DNA of 64,000 bases from Persicaria tinctoria (lineage: Eukaryota; Streptophyta; Magnoliopsida; Caryophyllales; Polygonaceae): NCBI GenBank assembly GCA_037127255.1, contig JBANSL010000005.1, positions 79,861,160 through 79,925,159 of the forward strand, written 5' to 3'. The notes beneath the pieces were generated by a model, which was given only the letters and a program-made list of their open reading frames with translations, ran no database searches and was not told the DNA's origin. Numbering within the stretch: position 1 is the first letter of the stretch; each line of letters starts with the position of its first letter. Below are positions 45,240 through 55,919 of this stretch, piece by piece. Position numbers and translations under genes: made by a program.

Positions 45240-46470
45240 TTCTCATATCTCCATCGCCCTCAATTGCCCTCCATCATCTCTCTCCATCGTTGATCCTTCC
45301 TCCATCGATTCCTCCAGTCGCACGCCTTCGCCGCCTCGGTGAAGATCCCCTTCGTTGCCTCCGGGGAAGCCTGCGGGTGGCGCCGTTTGCCAAAGATCTA
45401 GGGCGAGTCTTATGATATCCGCTGCAATTGTCTTCGGTTTGGATTCGGCGAAAGATCTGCTCATTTGGGTCAACAAAGCCAGCAATTTCATTGCGAATTT
45501 CAGTAAACTTAGATGTGCTTGTTATTGAATATAATTATTGAATTTCAGTAAGCTTAGATGCAATTTCAGTAAGCTTAAATATTGAGGGACAGGTGCAATG
45601 AAAGAACAAATTACCATATGGTTGTTTTAGACTTAGGAGAGATCTCATATCTCACTTCCATACCTCTCAAATTTTGACACATGATTAGTTTATGCTTGCT
45701 TTTATATGATTATCTGACTGCAAATTATGCTTGCTTTTATATGATTAGTTTATGCTTACTCGTGCACAAACTGACAGATTTTTTTACTACATATTGTGCT
45801 TGTTTTTATATTATTAGTCCATGCTTGCTCTTGTGCACAAATTGCCAGATTGTGCTTGCTTTTATATCTAAAATTACCCTTCTCTGTCTCCAGATTGTGC
45901 TTGCTTTATATCTAAATTTCCCCTTTTATATGATTAGTTTATGCTTGCTCTTATGCACAAATTGCCAGATTGCCATATGCTTTTAACGGTTGCTTGTGAA
46001 ATTTGATTTAAATTTTGAACTGATTTGATTTTATAGTTAGGTTTCAGTTTCATCAATACAGCCCCGCCAATCTGTGATTCCTTTCTTAGGAATGGGAATT
46101 TAGAAGTTTACATAAATGATTTATTGCTCAGGTTTTGCCCAGATATACACTGTGTCAGCAAGTGTGACCTTTACTGCTAGAACTTGCATTATTTTGCACA
46201 TTGCCCAGATATACACCGTGTCAGCAAGAGTTTTACATACTGCAGAGGCTTTGTATCAGGATCAAATTTCGTCTACATTTCTGGAACTTCTTTGCAAGGT
46301 TATCAAGATCAGTTTTTCTGTTGAGGATTTACCATATGCTCCTGTAATGCGTTTTAAATATGAGATGCCGAGTTCTGCTACTGCTGAACTTTTGGGCAAG
46401 GAGTGGAACATTTTGGTGCAGAAATTTCCTCCAACTAAAATGGTCCCTTTTTGCTCGATATGATTGCTAG
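45240..46470 (+). other. Gene-like fragments, unidentified
   Basis: GC-richer than its surroundings. A coding-like stretch near 45412-45505 (MISAAIVFGLDSAKDLLIWV) and a longer one at 46215-46460 (STFLELLCKVIKISFSVEDL, AELLGKEWNILVQKFPPTKM) suggest exons. Between them lies repetitive T-rich DNA, and no clean gene model joins them. A 26-bp word around CCCAGATATACAC(T/C)GTGTCA occurs twice, at about 46138 and 46203. I do not recognise the protein. It may be a gene relic or sequence carried by a transposon. Confidence 0.35.
45682..45980. repeat. Irregular tandem repeats around TATGCTTGCT and GTGCACAA
   Basis: Interleaved copies of TTAGTTTATGCTTGCT, TTGTGCACAAATTGCCAGAT and GTGCTTGCTTTTATAT, four to six of each with variable spacing. 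This accounts for the repetitive open frame at 45681-45986, which is not a gene. Confidence 0.75.
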
Positions 46471-46940
46471 TTATGCTATATTTATCTCATTCTCCCTATG
46501 ATGTATGAATTCCCTTGCTAGTTATGCTATGTTTTATACTGATTTGGCATTTATTGTTCATGTTTGTTATTGGTCCTACTAGAAGCTACTAATATATTGT
46601 GTAATTTGTTAACTATGCTGATTTCAAGATAGATAAACAGAAAGAAAAGATACAAATCTTGTGTGCTGACATGGTCTCTAATTGTTACTGACATGGGAAA
46701 ACCTTTGCTTCTTCTATGAATTGATTTGATAATTTTTGGAGCATTTAAAGGAGTTTGTTGAACTGTGGATAAGGTTTGGTTGTTTCTTCAAATTTCATTG
46801 CGAATTAGAGGTTGTCCAGCATGTATCATATGCAGACTTGCTTGGCTTCAATGGTAGAGCGATGTTTTTTCTTTTTACATCAGTTTGTTGTAGGGTGATG
46901 TTGTTTATCTGAATGTCATGTTATGATATAATTAAAAGCA

Positions 46941-47005
46941 TTTTACCTCAATTGTAAAGCGATGTGCTTATGTGCAATTACGTGGGTTCGAATTCCGCAT
47001 AGGCT
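46941..47005 (+). repeat. tRNA-derived SINE-like head (A and B boxes)
   Basis: An A-box-like ACCTCAATTGTAAAGCG (46945-46961) and a B-box GGGTTCGAATTCC (46984-46996) sit at Pol III spacing. A second A-box-like GGCTTCAATGGTAGAGCG lies about 110 bp upstream. No cloverleaf or mature tRNA can be drawn, and no tail or target duplication was identified. Confidence 0.4.
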
Positions 47006-47430
47006 AAAGTTTATAATAATTCAAGTAATTTGCAAAATTTTCTAATAAATGTTCAATAATAAGATATATTAGTGCAATTTTAAAATATAAATGCATGTGC
47101 ATATCCTTTTTATAAGGTTGTTTAAGCAAATATAATATAAATATTATATTTGCACAACATACAGTTATATTTGCACAACATAATATTATATGTGCACAAC
47201 ATCAGGTTATATAATTTGCACAATAGAAAGTGTTGACACGAAAAAAAAAATGTTGATGCCCAACTAAATGTGCTGGCACAAAAAAAACAATCTATTTACA
47301 AATTAGTACTAAAATTCAATATAATTCTTGGTTTCATTGGGGGGGGGGGGGATGAGGTTTTAGACCGAACAAACAAAATAAAATTTTGATTTTATTAAAC
47401 CCAACCGATTATTTAATGCCTATAAAAATT

Positions 47431-47761
47431 GGGCCTCGTTTGGTTAGTGAGTTAAAAACCCAAGAAGTAAGATACATTTCTGTGTTTGGTTGACATAAAG
47501 ACACAGGACTTCAACTTCCCAGGAATTTCAATTCCTCCAACTCGTAGGAAGTTCACTTACCTAGGGTGGACTAGGTAAGTTTAACATCCACCTTTTTTTT
47601 AATGTAATTTTCTTTATTTTCCTATATTTATATTTTTAAAAACTAAAATTCAACCAAATAACTTTTTTCAATTCATTGGAAGTACATTTCATGGGAATTC
47701 AATTCGAGGGAATTAGTAAGTTCCCGGGAATTGTACTTCCCGCATTCAACCAAACGAGCCC
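47431..47761. mobile_element. MITE with GGGC(C)TCGTTTGGTT termini
   Basis: The left end GGGCCTCGTTTGGTT and right end AACCAAACGAGCCC are inverted repeats. The interior has further inverted pairs such as CTTCCCAGGAATTTCAATTC against GGGAATTCAATTCGAGGGAA. It is 331 bp, non-coding. The target duplication is unclear, so the superfamily is undecided (Harbinger- or hAT-like). Confidence 0.6.
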
Positions 47762-49469
47762 TTGGACTCTAGTGATGCACCTGCTCTTTTTATCGATCTC
47801 TTTTTTTTTCCTTAAAACTTACCATCATCACCATTTAGAGGAAAGTGATGCTTGTTCAAATTAGCAAATTTTTTGTTTAATAAATCCAATTTTTTTCCCG
47901 CAAATAAACCATGGGCAATATGTTACTATTACCCTCAAAGGTTAGTAACCATGGGCAATATGTTATTATTTCCTGCAAAAAAAAACCTGGATGCCCAATC
48001 AACATAGGATACCAAAATCTTGGCCTACAAAATCCACTAAAAGCATAATCTCTCGCCTTAAAGATTGGTATACAACACGTACGCCTTAAATTTACACATT
48101 GTTAATCTTCACATTGAAGGTGATTTCAGCATAATTATTGATCATCTCAACAAAAAAGCTAAATGTCCTTGGTAGATCGAACTCATTATGTCGGACATTA
48201 AAATTATGTTGACAAAATTGGAAAGAGTATTTTTCCTTCATGTACCCCGGAGTGGTTGATAAGAGTATCTTTCCTTCATATAAAATATTAACATTTTATT
48301 AAATATTTTTAAATAATATCATACATATTACTAATAAGTATAGAATTATTTTAAAAAGTTAATTAAAAAATAGATATTTTATATAGTTTTTAGCTCCTTA
48401 AAAAATGTGCATGAATAGTCTAAAGACAAACATTGTGAGACAGATGGAGTATATAAATTCTACATATGTAGCTTCCAAGAAAATGGGTTCTTGTTATCAA
48501 AGTTGATTTGATGATATATTGTTTTTCAACAATCAAATCAGGGATGGCTTAATTGGCACCTTAAAATCAATGGCGATGGGCGTTTTTGTGTTGTCTATAG
48601 TGTTTGGAAGTATGTTCGCATAACCTGCCGATCGAAGTAGTTAAATTACTACAGTATATAAAATAATAAATTCAATGGCGTCTTGAAATTTTTCTAAATT
48701 AAATTTCCAACTTTAATTGAAGCTCTCAATTAAAATTCAAATATCGGTATAAAAAATACTACTTACTATCTCCCTTCACCAATAGATGGTCCTTGAATTT
48801 TAAACACGTTTTTTAAGAAAATAAAATTTATATAAAATTTTATTTTTACATAATTTCATACATATTAATAATAATCCAGCATAAAATAATTTAGCTCTTT
48901 TACAAAATTAATACAGTATTAATTAAAAAACTAATATTTCGTACATATTAATAATAAGCTCTTTTACGTACAAACGTGTTAAAAAAGACAACGATGGTCT
49001 TTTTTATTAGGAAAGAATTCGACTGGTAAAATCTTGTCGATCGCATCTATTCGGATGAGGTCTAGCATACCTGCATTTGTGACTAGCGCATGCATGCGAA
49101 TGGAGGCAGTATATATTTACTTTTTAAATTAAGATTATTTTAATAGATGAAAAAATCAATATAAAGTAAGTGTATAAAGGAAAAAATTCGAGCAAACAAT
49201 TAGGATTGAGTCGCTACCATTTGAGTCAGGCCCGTCCAATGGGTTGTGCAAAGAGCCCAACAGAACAGGCCCCATTGTTAGCTTTTTTACACAAAAAAAT
49301 CAATTAATAAAAACTTCAGTTACATTATTTTTCGTATTCAATTTTTTTTTTTTTGAAGCAAGATAAGTTAATGGTTTGACTAATAGGTAGCTGATAAGTA
49401 ATTTTTAATAGTTAAATTATTTTAAACCAATATTTGATCGATAATTTTTTCTTATTATTAAAAGGCATA
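47762..49469. other. AT-rich intergenic region
   Basis: No gene or definable repeat was recognised. A 'CCATGGGCAATATGTTA' word occurs twice near 47910 and 47950. Confidence 0.55.
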
Positions 49470-49478
49470 GTAATCTTT
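49470..49478. repeat. 9-bp target-site duplication, left (GTAATCTTT)
   Basis: Identical to 50593-50601. Confidence 0.93.
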
Positions 49479-50592
49479 GAATTTTTTTTCAAAATATTCA
49501 ATAAAAAATAAATATTTAACAAAATATTCACGTTTTCAAACTATTTACAAAAATATTCATTTTTGTCAGATTTATTAGAAAAACGCGGTCTGGGTCCGCG
49601 TTTTATTAGTACCATTTAAACTATTATTTTCCAATTAATAAACAAAAAAAAAAGTAAAAGCACAAACGCGGCCTGAGGCCGCGTTTTACAGCTCCTCCCA
49701 ACTCCAGCCAAGGCTCCTCGCTCTTCGCTCAATTGCATAGCCAGGCGGCCCAGGCCACCGCGCCTCCTCCCTTGCCAGCCAGGCCAGCCGTCTCCACGCC
49801 CCCACCACCTCGCCGCCCACCAACAGTCCACCACCAGCCCACCACCACCAGTCGTCCGCTCCGCCAGGGCATCGTTTCATGTGTAAGCGCCTCGACGAGG
49901 GAGGAGGTCGGCCATCCTCGCCGACCTCCTCCCTCGTCCGCTCCGCCAGATCCCCAATCGTCATCGATGGAGGCTTCCTCGAAGCCTGGTCGGAGCCCAA
50001 TCCCCAATCGTCACCGCTCCGCCAGATCCCCAATCCCCAATCTCAATTCGTCGGAGCTATGCCATGGTGGTCAGAGCCCTGGTCAACGGCGAAATCTTTG
50101 AGGTCGGAAACCACCAATCTCAGATCGAAGAGGAAGCTTCGAAGCAGCCCGGATCGAAGAGGAGCTTCATTGAGAGAGAGGAGGTCGATCGGTGACGATT
50201 GGGGATCTGGCGGAGCGGACGACTGGTGGTGGGCTGGTGGTGGACTAGTGGTGGGCGGCGAGGGGGTGGGGGCGTGGAGATGGCTGGCCTGGCTGGAAAG
50301 GGAGGAGGCGCGGTGGCCTGGGTCGCCTGGCTATGCAATTGAGCGAAGAGGAGCCATGGCCGGAGTTGGGAGGAGTTGTAACACGCGGCCTGAGGCCGCG
50401 TTTGTGCTTCTACTTTTTTTTTTTTGGTTTATTAATTGGAAAATAATAATTTAAATGGTACTAATAAAACGCGGACTCAGACCGCGTTTTTCTGATAAAT
50501 CTGACAAAAATGAATATTTTTGTAAATAGTTTGAAAACGTGAATTTTTTGTTAAATATTTAATTTTTATTGAATATTTTGAAAAAAAAATTC
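49479..50592. mobile_element. Mutator-like element with about 390-bp inverted repeats
   Basis: The left arm (49479-49867) and right arm (50207-50592) are long, near-identical inverted repeats starting GAATTTTTTTTCAAAATATT, flanked by a perfect 9-bp duplication as in Mutator-like elements. The arms are AT-rich outside and strongly GC-rich inside. They contain the hairpin-forming ACGCGGCCTGAGGCCGCGT, present in both arms, and ACGCGG(T/A)CT...CCGCGT. The 339-bp centre repeats CCGCTCCGCCAGATCCCCAA and related words. Overlapping open frames on both strands (for example 49733-50101 and 49879-50454) are Pro/Arg- or Trp/Gly-rich low complexity and not convincing genes. No MURA transposase. It is non-autonomous and would form a large stem-loop if transcribed. 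Confidence 0.9.
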
Positions 50593-50601
50593 GTAATCTT
50601 T
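50593..50601. repeat. 9-bp target-site duplication, right (GTAATCTTT)
   Basis: Identical to 49470-49478. Confidence 0.93.
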
Positions 50602-51395
50602 CATTTGATGTAATATAATTAATAAATTTCATTCATAACTTGGATGCATGCATATCCATGTGAGATTACACAACTAGAAAACGATGTTGACACTTAATTA
50701 TTTAATAGGGATTAATTATACTTTTAAGGTCAATTAAAAGACTAAAGAATAATTTGGTAATTGACAAGGAAATTTCGGATGATAAACGGGATGATTTACC
50801 CACTCTATTTGGCTAGTATATATAGGTCGGATTTGGTAGGTAATCTTGGCTTGAAAACATTGGTTTTAAGCAAATTAATATTTACTGAAAATGTGTTACA
50901 TAATTAATACGGAGTAGACCTTATAAATAGTACATATCCTATCCATAACATTTATTGATCTAATCGGTCAAATACTTAAGTTGGTTTGCCAATAATCAAC
51001 TCCAATGGAGTAGGTAAAATTTTAAGGCATTTTCCTTACAATGTAAGTTTTTAAGCTTGGATTTTGGTTCATGATGCTTATAATATGAAGATTAGTTATA
51101 TTGCTGTTTTTTCAATCTTCCTAAAACAGAGACATAAAAATAAATGCATAAATGCATTTATGATAGCCTATGTTGTGTGATAAACTTGAACTTTGGTTCA
51201 TGATGTTTTTTTGATGTTTATGCTAATCAACCATTTATTTTGAGAGCATCTATTCTTTGGATTATATATATAAATGATTTTTCAACTTATGGAATTTATC
51301 AGGTCGAAGTATGAAGAGATATTTATCTTGTTTAGTGTGTAAAGAAGATATAATTTTAAATCAGAAAAAATTTATATATAGGTTATAGACAATTT
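50602..51395. other. AT-rich intergenic region
   Basis: No gene or clear repeat seen. Confidence 0.55.
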
Positions 51396-51870
51396 TTACC
51401 AAAAAATTATGTGTGATAAAGGAGTAAGGAATATAATAAAAAGGTTGAACACCGGCCCCTCTAAGGTAAGTATCCTTTCGTGCTCGCTGTCACACGTGAT
51501 TTTTACCCTAAAACCATGTGTGGTGAAGGAGTAGGAAATAGTTTTGCCAAACAATTGGTTATCACCCATGGCTTGGTTTCTATCAGAACATTGTGCAACT
51601 CGCCGTCTAAGAAAAGTGTGTTCAGGTTCATGATCAAAGGAAACCAGGTTATCAACACTCATCTCTTTCGTATTACCTAAAATCAATGACAAAAGGGAAA
51701 CAAATCAAAGCAAAAATAAAGACAAAACAAACTAGTTGTCGAAAAACAAACGATACTAGCAGTAGTCCCTAGCAACGACACTAAAAAATTATTGTATCTA
51801 AAATCAACACCCCGCAAACGCATAGTGTTAATTGTAGTAATCAAGTTTCGATCCCACAGAGACTGATGGA
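51396..51870 (-). pseudogene. Gypsy-type gag start and leader fragment
   Basis: The minus-strand frame 51396-51692 includes VSFDHEPEHTFLRRRVAQ, resembling the N-terminal Gag motif (DPExERTxxRR) of Athila/Tat-type gypsy elements. Upstream, 51755-51870 has CCTAGCAACGACACTAAAAA and TTCGATCCCACAGAGACTG, sequence commonly found near the ends of such elements. It is only a fragment and the assignment is tentative. Confidence 0.4.
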
Positions 51871-52004
51871 ATATTTGATTGTGAACTTCAAACCAATTTT
51901 ACGAAGCCAAAGTAACCAAAAAAATTCGATGGAATCAATTATTTAAGAAAAGTGATAGAATCAACTAAAATAAGTGTGAATATGTATGAGGGAAGTATTA
52001 CAAA

Positions 52005-54969
52005 GCGGAACTTGTGACGGAAGAGCCACATACAGCGAATGATGTTCACCTCATGAGGGCGAGGGATAAGAACTCAAGTACCATTCTTCGTAAGGGCCCT
52101 ATATTCGTCGAGCATAGCCGCCTGCCAATTCGGGTCGAGGAGGGCTGTTTTGTGGGAGGTGAGAATGGGGGAAAGGGAGGTCGGGGTGATTGGGGTTCGG
52201 GAAGGACGGGGGCAAGGGGGGCGGAGCTTGGGGGAACAGCTGCGGGCGCCGCAGATTGATTTGTCGCGGCCGCAGCATGATGCTGCGGCCGCCGCCAGTA
52301 GGTGGGTCATTGGGTGGGGTGGGTTTTGTTGATTGGCTGTGGCCGCAGCATCTTGCTGCGGCCGCGGCATTGCTTCATGGCGAGGGGAAGGTTTTGAGCG
52401 GCGGGGTGATGTGCGGTGTTCATGAAGACAATCTGACGGGGTCAGAAGACATCGGAGACGCTGCGGGTGTGTGGTCTGGTGGGTGGGGGTGGTGGTGGTG
52501 GGGGAGGGGGAGAGGCAAGAGCGCCGGGAGAGCTCTGGGAAAAAACAAAATGTGGGAATGGTGACTCTGACTCTGACGGAGACATAGGGGGTGTGGGAGA
52601 CGCAAAGGGGAATCGCGACTCATCAAAGGTGACATGACGAAAAAGAGTGATCTTGTGGGTCTTGATATCGAGGTAGAGGTAACCGCGATGATCAGACGGG
52701 TAACCAAGAAAGACACAAGGTGTGGAGCGTGGGTGAAGCTTGTGAGGGGTGGTGGATGACTGATTAGGGAAGCACAAGCACCCAAAGGTACGAAGGTGAT
52801 CATACCTAGGCAAAGTACAATACAGTGCCTGAGTTGGTGAGCGATGGTGAAGGGTGGTGGAAGGAAGAATGTTTAGGAGGTAGCACGTGGTGGCCAAGGC
52901 GTTGGGCCAATAAAGAAGGGGAATGGATGCGTGGAAGAGGAGAGAGCGCATCATATTGGTAATGGTTCGAATGATTCGTTCGGCCTTGCCATTCTGTTGG
53001 GAGGTATAGGGGCAAGACAAGTGATAGGAGATCCCATTCGTTCGGCCTTGTCACATTGGAAATACTTGATAGAGGTGTTAAATTGTGTTTTGATGTAAGC
53101 ATGGAATTTGGCAAAGATAGGAAACACTTGAGATTTAAAGTGCAAAGGGAAATCCCATAAGAAATGTGTATAATCATCCAGAAACAAAATGTAATACTTA
53201 TGACCCTCCTTGCTAGGCACAGAAGATGTCCAAATATCACTATGAATAATATCAAAAGGGGCAAATGTAGTGTTTAAAGACCGTTGAAAAGGAAGTCTGG
53301 CATGTTTTCCCAACTAACAAGAAGAACATAAACTAGAGCGAGGCTCTTTATTACATTGGACAAGACTCTGAGAACGAAGTAAATATAAAACTACAGGAAT
53401 GGGATGACCAAGGCGTGCAAGCCAAAGACTGGATGATGATGCCGAGAGGGCGACTGGACTTGACGGGCTGGATGGTGAGGGCGACGACACAAGATAGAGC
53501 TCCCCGGTGCTATTACATCTCAGGCGAGTAACCCCCGTAGTAAGATCCTTCACAGAGAAACCAAACGGATCAAACACAAGAGAAACATTATTGTCAGTGG
53601 TGAACCGACGGATAGAGATAGGGTTTTTGACAAGTTTGGGGGCAACAAGGACGTTGTTTAGGTGTAATGGGTTGGTTGGGGTTGGTAATGTGGCGTGGCC
53701 AATGCCCGAAGTAGCAAGGCGACCACCGTTGTCCACGATAATAGAATGGGCGGGACCCTTAAAAGAAAGAGAAGAGAGAGTACCTGAGGAGTTCATCATA
53801 TGAGAAGTGGCACCAGTGTCCATGTACCAAGCGGAGTCAAGGGGTTCCAGCTGCATCGAAGAGAAGGCGTGATGCACATCAGTTGGAGTGTATGCCGGAT
53901 CAGACAATGACGGGTAGGCATGATGTCCTGCGGGTCGAGGAGCAGGACCCAACAAGCACTGCTGACGATTGGGATACGGGGGTAGAGGGCGATACAACGG
54001 AGGAGGGTAGCCGAAAGGCATCCAAGGCGGATACCCGGGGTTGGGGTACCAAGAGGGGCGAGATTGGTCGTGTTGCTGGGGCCGCCGGCCATTAATGCGG
54101 CCGCCGTGTCCCCCATCGCGGCCGCGGCCGCCGCCTCTCGCAGCCGGCTCTCTTGCAGCAGGTTGGTCGTTGTGGCAGTTGGTCTGCAGGGCATAGTACT
54201 CGTCGATGTTGCTTGACGAGACCAATGCCGTCTTGTCCTTGGTGGTTTCGGTGGTCTGAAGGTGAAGACGGGTCTCCTCTAGGATCAATTGAGAACGGGT
54301 CTTTTCGAATGTGGGGAGAGGTTCTGTCTGCTGAATATGAGTTGCAACAGCATTGTATTCAGAGGGAACACCCGAAAGTACCTGGAGGACAAGGCGGGTG
54401 GCGCTGGGTTTGGAGTCGACGACCTCTAGTTGATCAGACAAGGTCTTGATGTGCTAACAATAGGCAGAGATCGACGGAAAGGAGGAAAGCTTGCAACTTG
54501 AAAATTCGTGCTCAAGATAGACAGCACGAGTGGACTTGTTGTCTTGAAAGAGATTCTTAAGTTTCATCCAAGCATCCAAGGCGGTGTCTTTGGGGTTGAG
54601 GATGGTGGTCAATAGATCTTTTGAGATGGTGTTGAAGATCCATTGAAGGACAATGGTGTCGAGTTGAGCGAAGAGATCGTCATCTTCATTTTCGGGGCGA
54701 TTGAAGGAGGAGTCAATGTGCTGGAGGACTTTATGAGTTTTAACATGGGTCGTGAAGAGGTGCGACCACATGGTGTAGGAACTGGATTCGTGATCAATGA
54801 TGATGGGGATGTAGTTTTTGATATTAGAGATCGTGAGGGCAGAGTGGAAGGGCGGTTTGTTGGTGGCAGGAGGAGGGTTGGCCATTGTAACGGGAGGGAG
54901 AGAGAAGGGTGAGAGAGAGGGGAGGTTGTCGGCGGCAAGAGGTGACCGAGGGGGGGAGGGTGGCGGCAA
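52005..54969 (-). pseudogene. Ty1/copia gag-integrase-RT start, decayed
   Basis: Minus strand. Gag starts at 54967-54969 or slightly downstream, with a UBN2-type domain (WIFNTISKDLLTTILNPKDT). A TAG at 54454-54456 breaks it; the frame continues with a Gly/Arg-rich stretch, protease (WYMDTGATSHMMNSSGTL, about 53820) and pre-integrase. A TAG at 53314-53316 precedes GKHARLPFQRS and the integrase core (DIIHSDIWTS, FLDDYTHFLWDFPL). Near 53040 the core is rearranged: a 14-bp word AAGGCCGAACGAAT occurs twice and sequence after YFQCD is lost. CPYTSQQNGKAERIIRTI and FGCLCFP follow. A Pro/Ala-rich linker leads to the start of reverse transcriptase (DPNWQAAMLDEYRALTKNGT, then VLIPRPHEVNIIRCMW) ending by about 52005, with a TGA at about 52070. 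The RT core and RNase H are missing. Confidence 0.9.
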
Positions 54970-55034
54970 GGGGGAGGTGGCGGCTAGGGTTTAGGACTAG
55001 GAGAAAAAGAAAATTTAGGGTTTGAGGATTTTAG

Positions 55035-55046
55035 GCTGTGATACCA
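55035..55046 (-). other. Primer-binding site of the copia element
   Basis: On the minus strand it reads TGGTATCACAGC, one base off the usual initiator Met-tRNA site TGGTATCAGAGC, and follows an LTR-like end TTACA at 55047. Confidence 0.75.
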
Positions 55047-55919
55047 TGTAAGATCACGAGATTGATTGTAATGTCCTCCTTGAGGGTTTCCATTAATTGA
55101 TAAACATATATATAGGTTACAAAGGTATTGGGCCTTATTGGGCCTTTGGGCCCACTATACATGATGAGACCTATGTAATCTATTAGCTCTCTTGCACTCT
55201 GCTAATAAGATTTAGACCATATATGAACTTAGAACTTCTATCTCAATTGCATTAATATCCACTCTAGTGCTCAATCAAGTACAACCTCAACCTAAGGTTC
55301 TATGATAGTTATTTGTGCACAAGAAATTTTGTCAAGTTTTCACAATAACATAATTTCATATTCAAACCTACGATTCCAATAGCAATTAGCCTCTCGAGCC
55401 CAAGCCCCTATTTGAGTGCCTTGTTAGTCTTTTCACCTCTCGGTGTCAAATTCTAACAAGAAGTTCAATCAATTATAAAATCAATTAGGATTTAGCACAT
55501 TAGGTTTGAATCTACCAAATTCACATGCTTTTATCCAGGAAAATATCAATATTAATTCCGCCTACACATTGTCGAGATCTCATACCCTAACCCTAAAATT
55601 GAAGAGAACTAACCTAACATTGAGAATTTCACTATCAACTTGATCAATAGAATCAAGCATAGCAATCAAAGATAGATAGAATGAAAGAGAAAATGTACCA
55701 ATTTTCAATTAAACAATCCAAATCTCCAACTAGGATTCTCCACAAGTTTTCCAAACATACGCTATAGAAGTCTAACAATTCAACGTGGAAAAGAGCCTGA
55801 GCCCAAAAAGATGCCATCCACGTTGGTATGGCCTCTACGAGGTCGTTAATTCTGTATAAAGATAACCCACGCTTAAAAAATAGTATAGCAAATAAGTGGT
55901 GGACGATCCGAACTGATGA
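55047..55919 (-). mobile_element. Probable 5' LTR of the copia element plus unassigned DNA
   Basis: The LTR end at 55047 is fixed by the primer site. The first 150-200 bp contain the TATA-like ATATATATAGG on the plus strand and GGGCCTTATTGGGCCTTTGG. The far border is not determinable. The remainder to 55919 has no recognisable coding sequence; the 143-codon minus frame at 55653-56084 looks like chance. Confidence 0.45.

Noticed and set aside
46941..47005. A functional tRNA gene
   Set aside because: Only A- and B-box-like words are present; no acceptor stem or anticodon arm can be paired.
49616..50454. Overlapping open frames of 70-190 codons in the Mutator-like element
   Set aside because: They are mirrored between the inverted arms and are low complexity; best explained as a by-product of the GC-rich palindrome.
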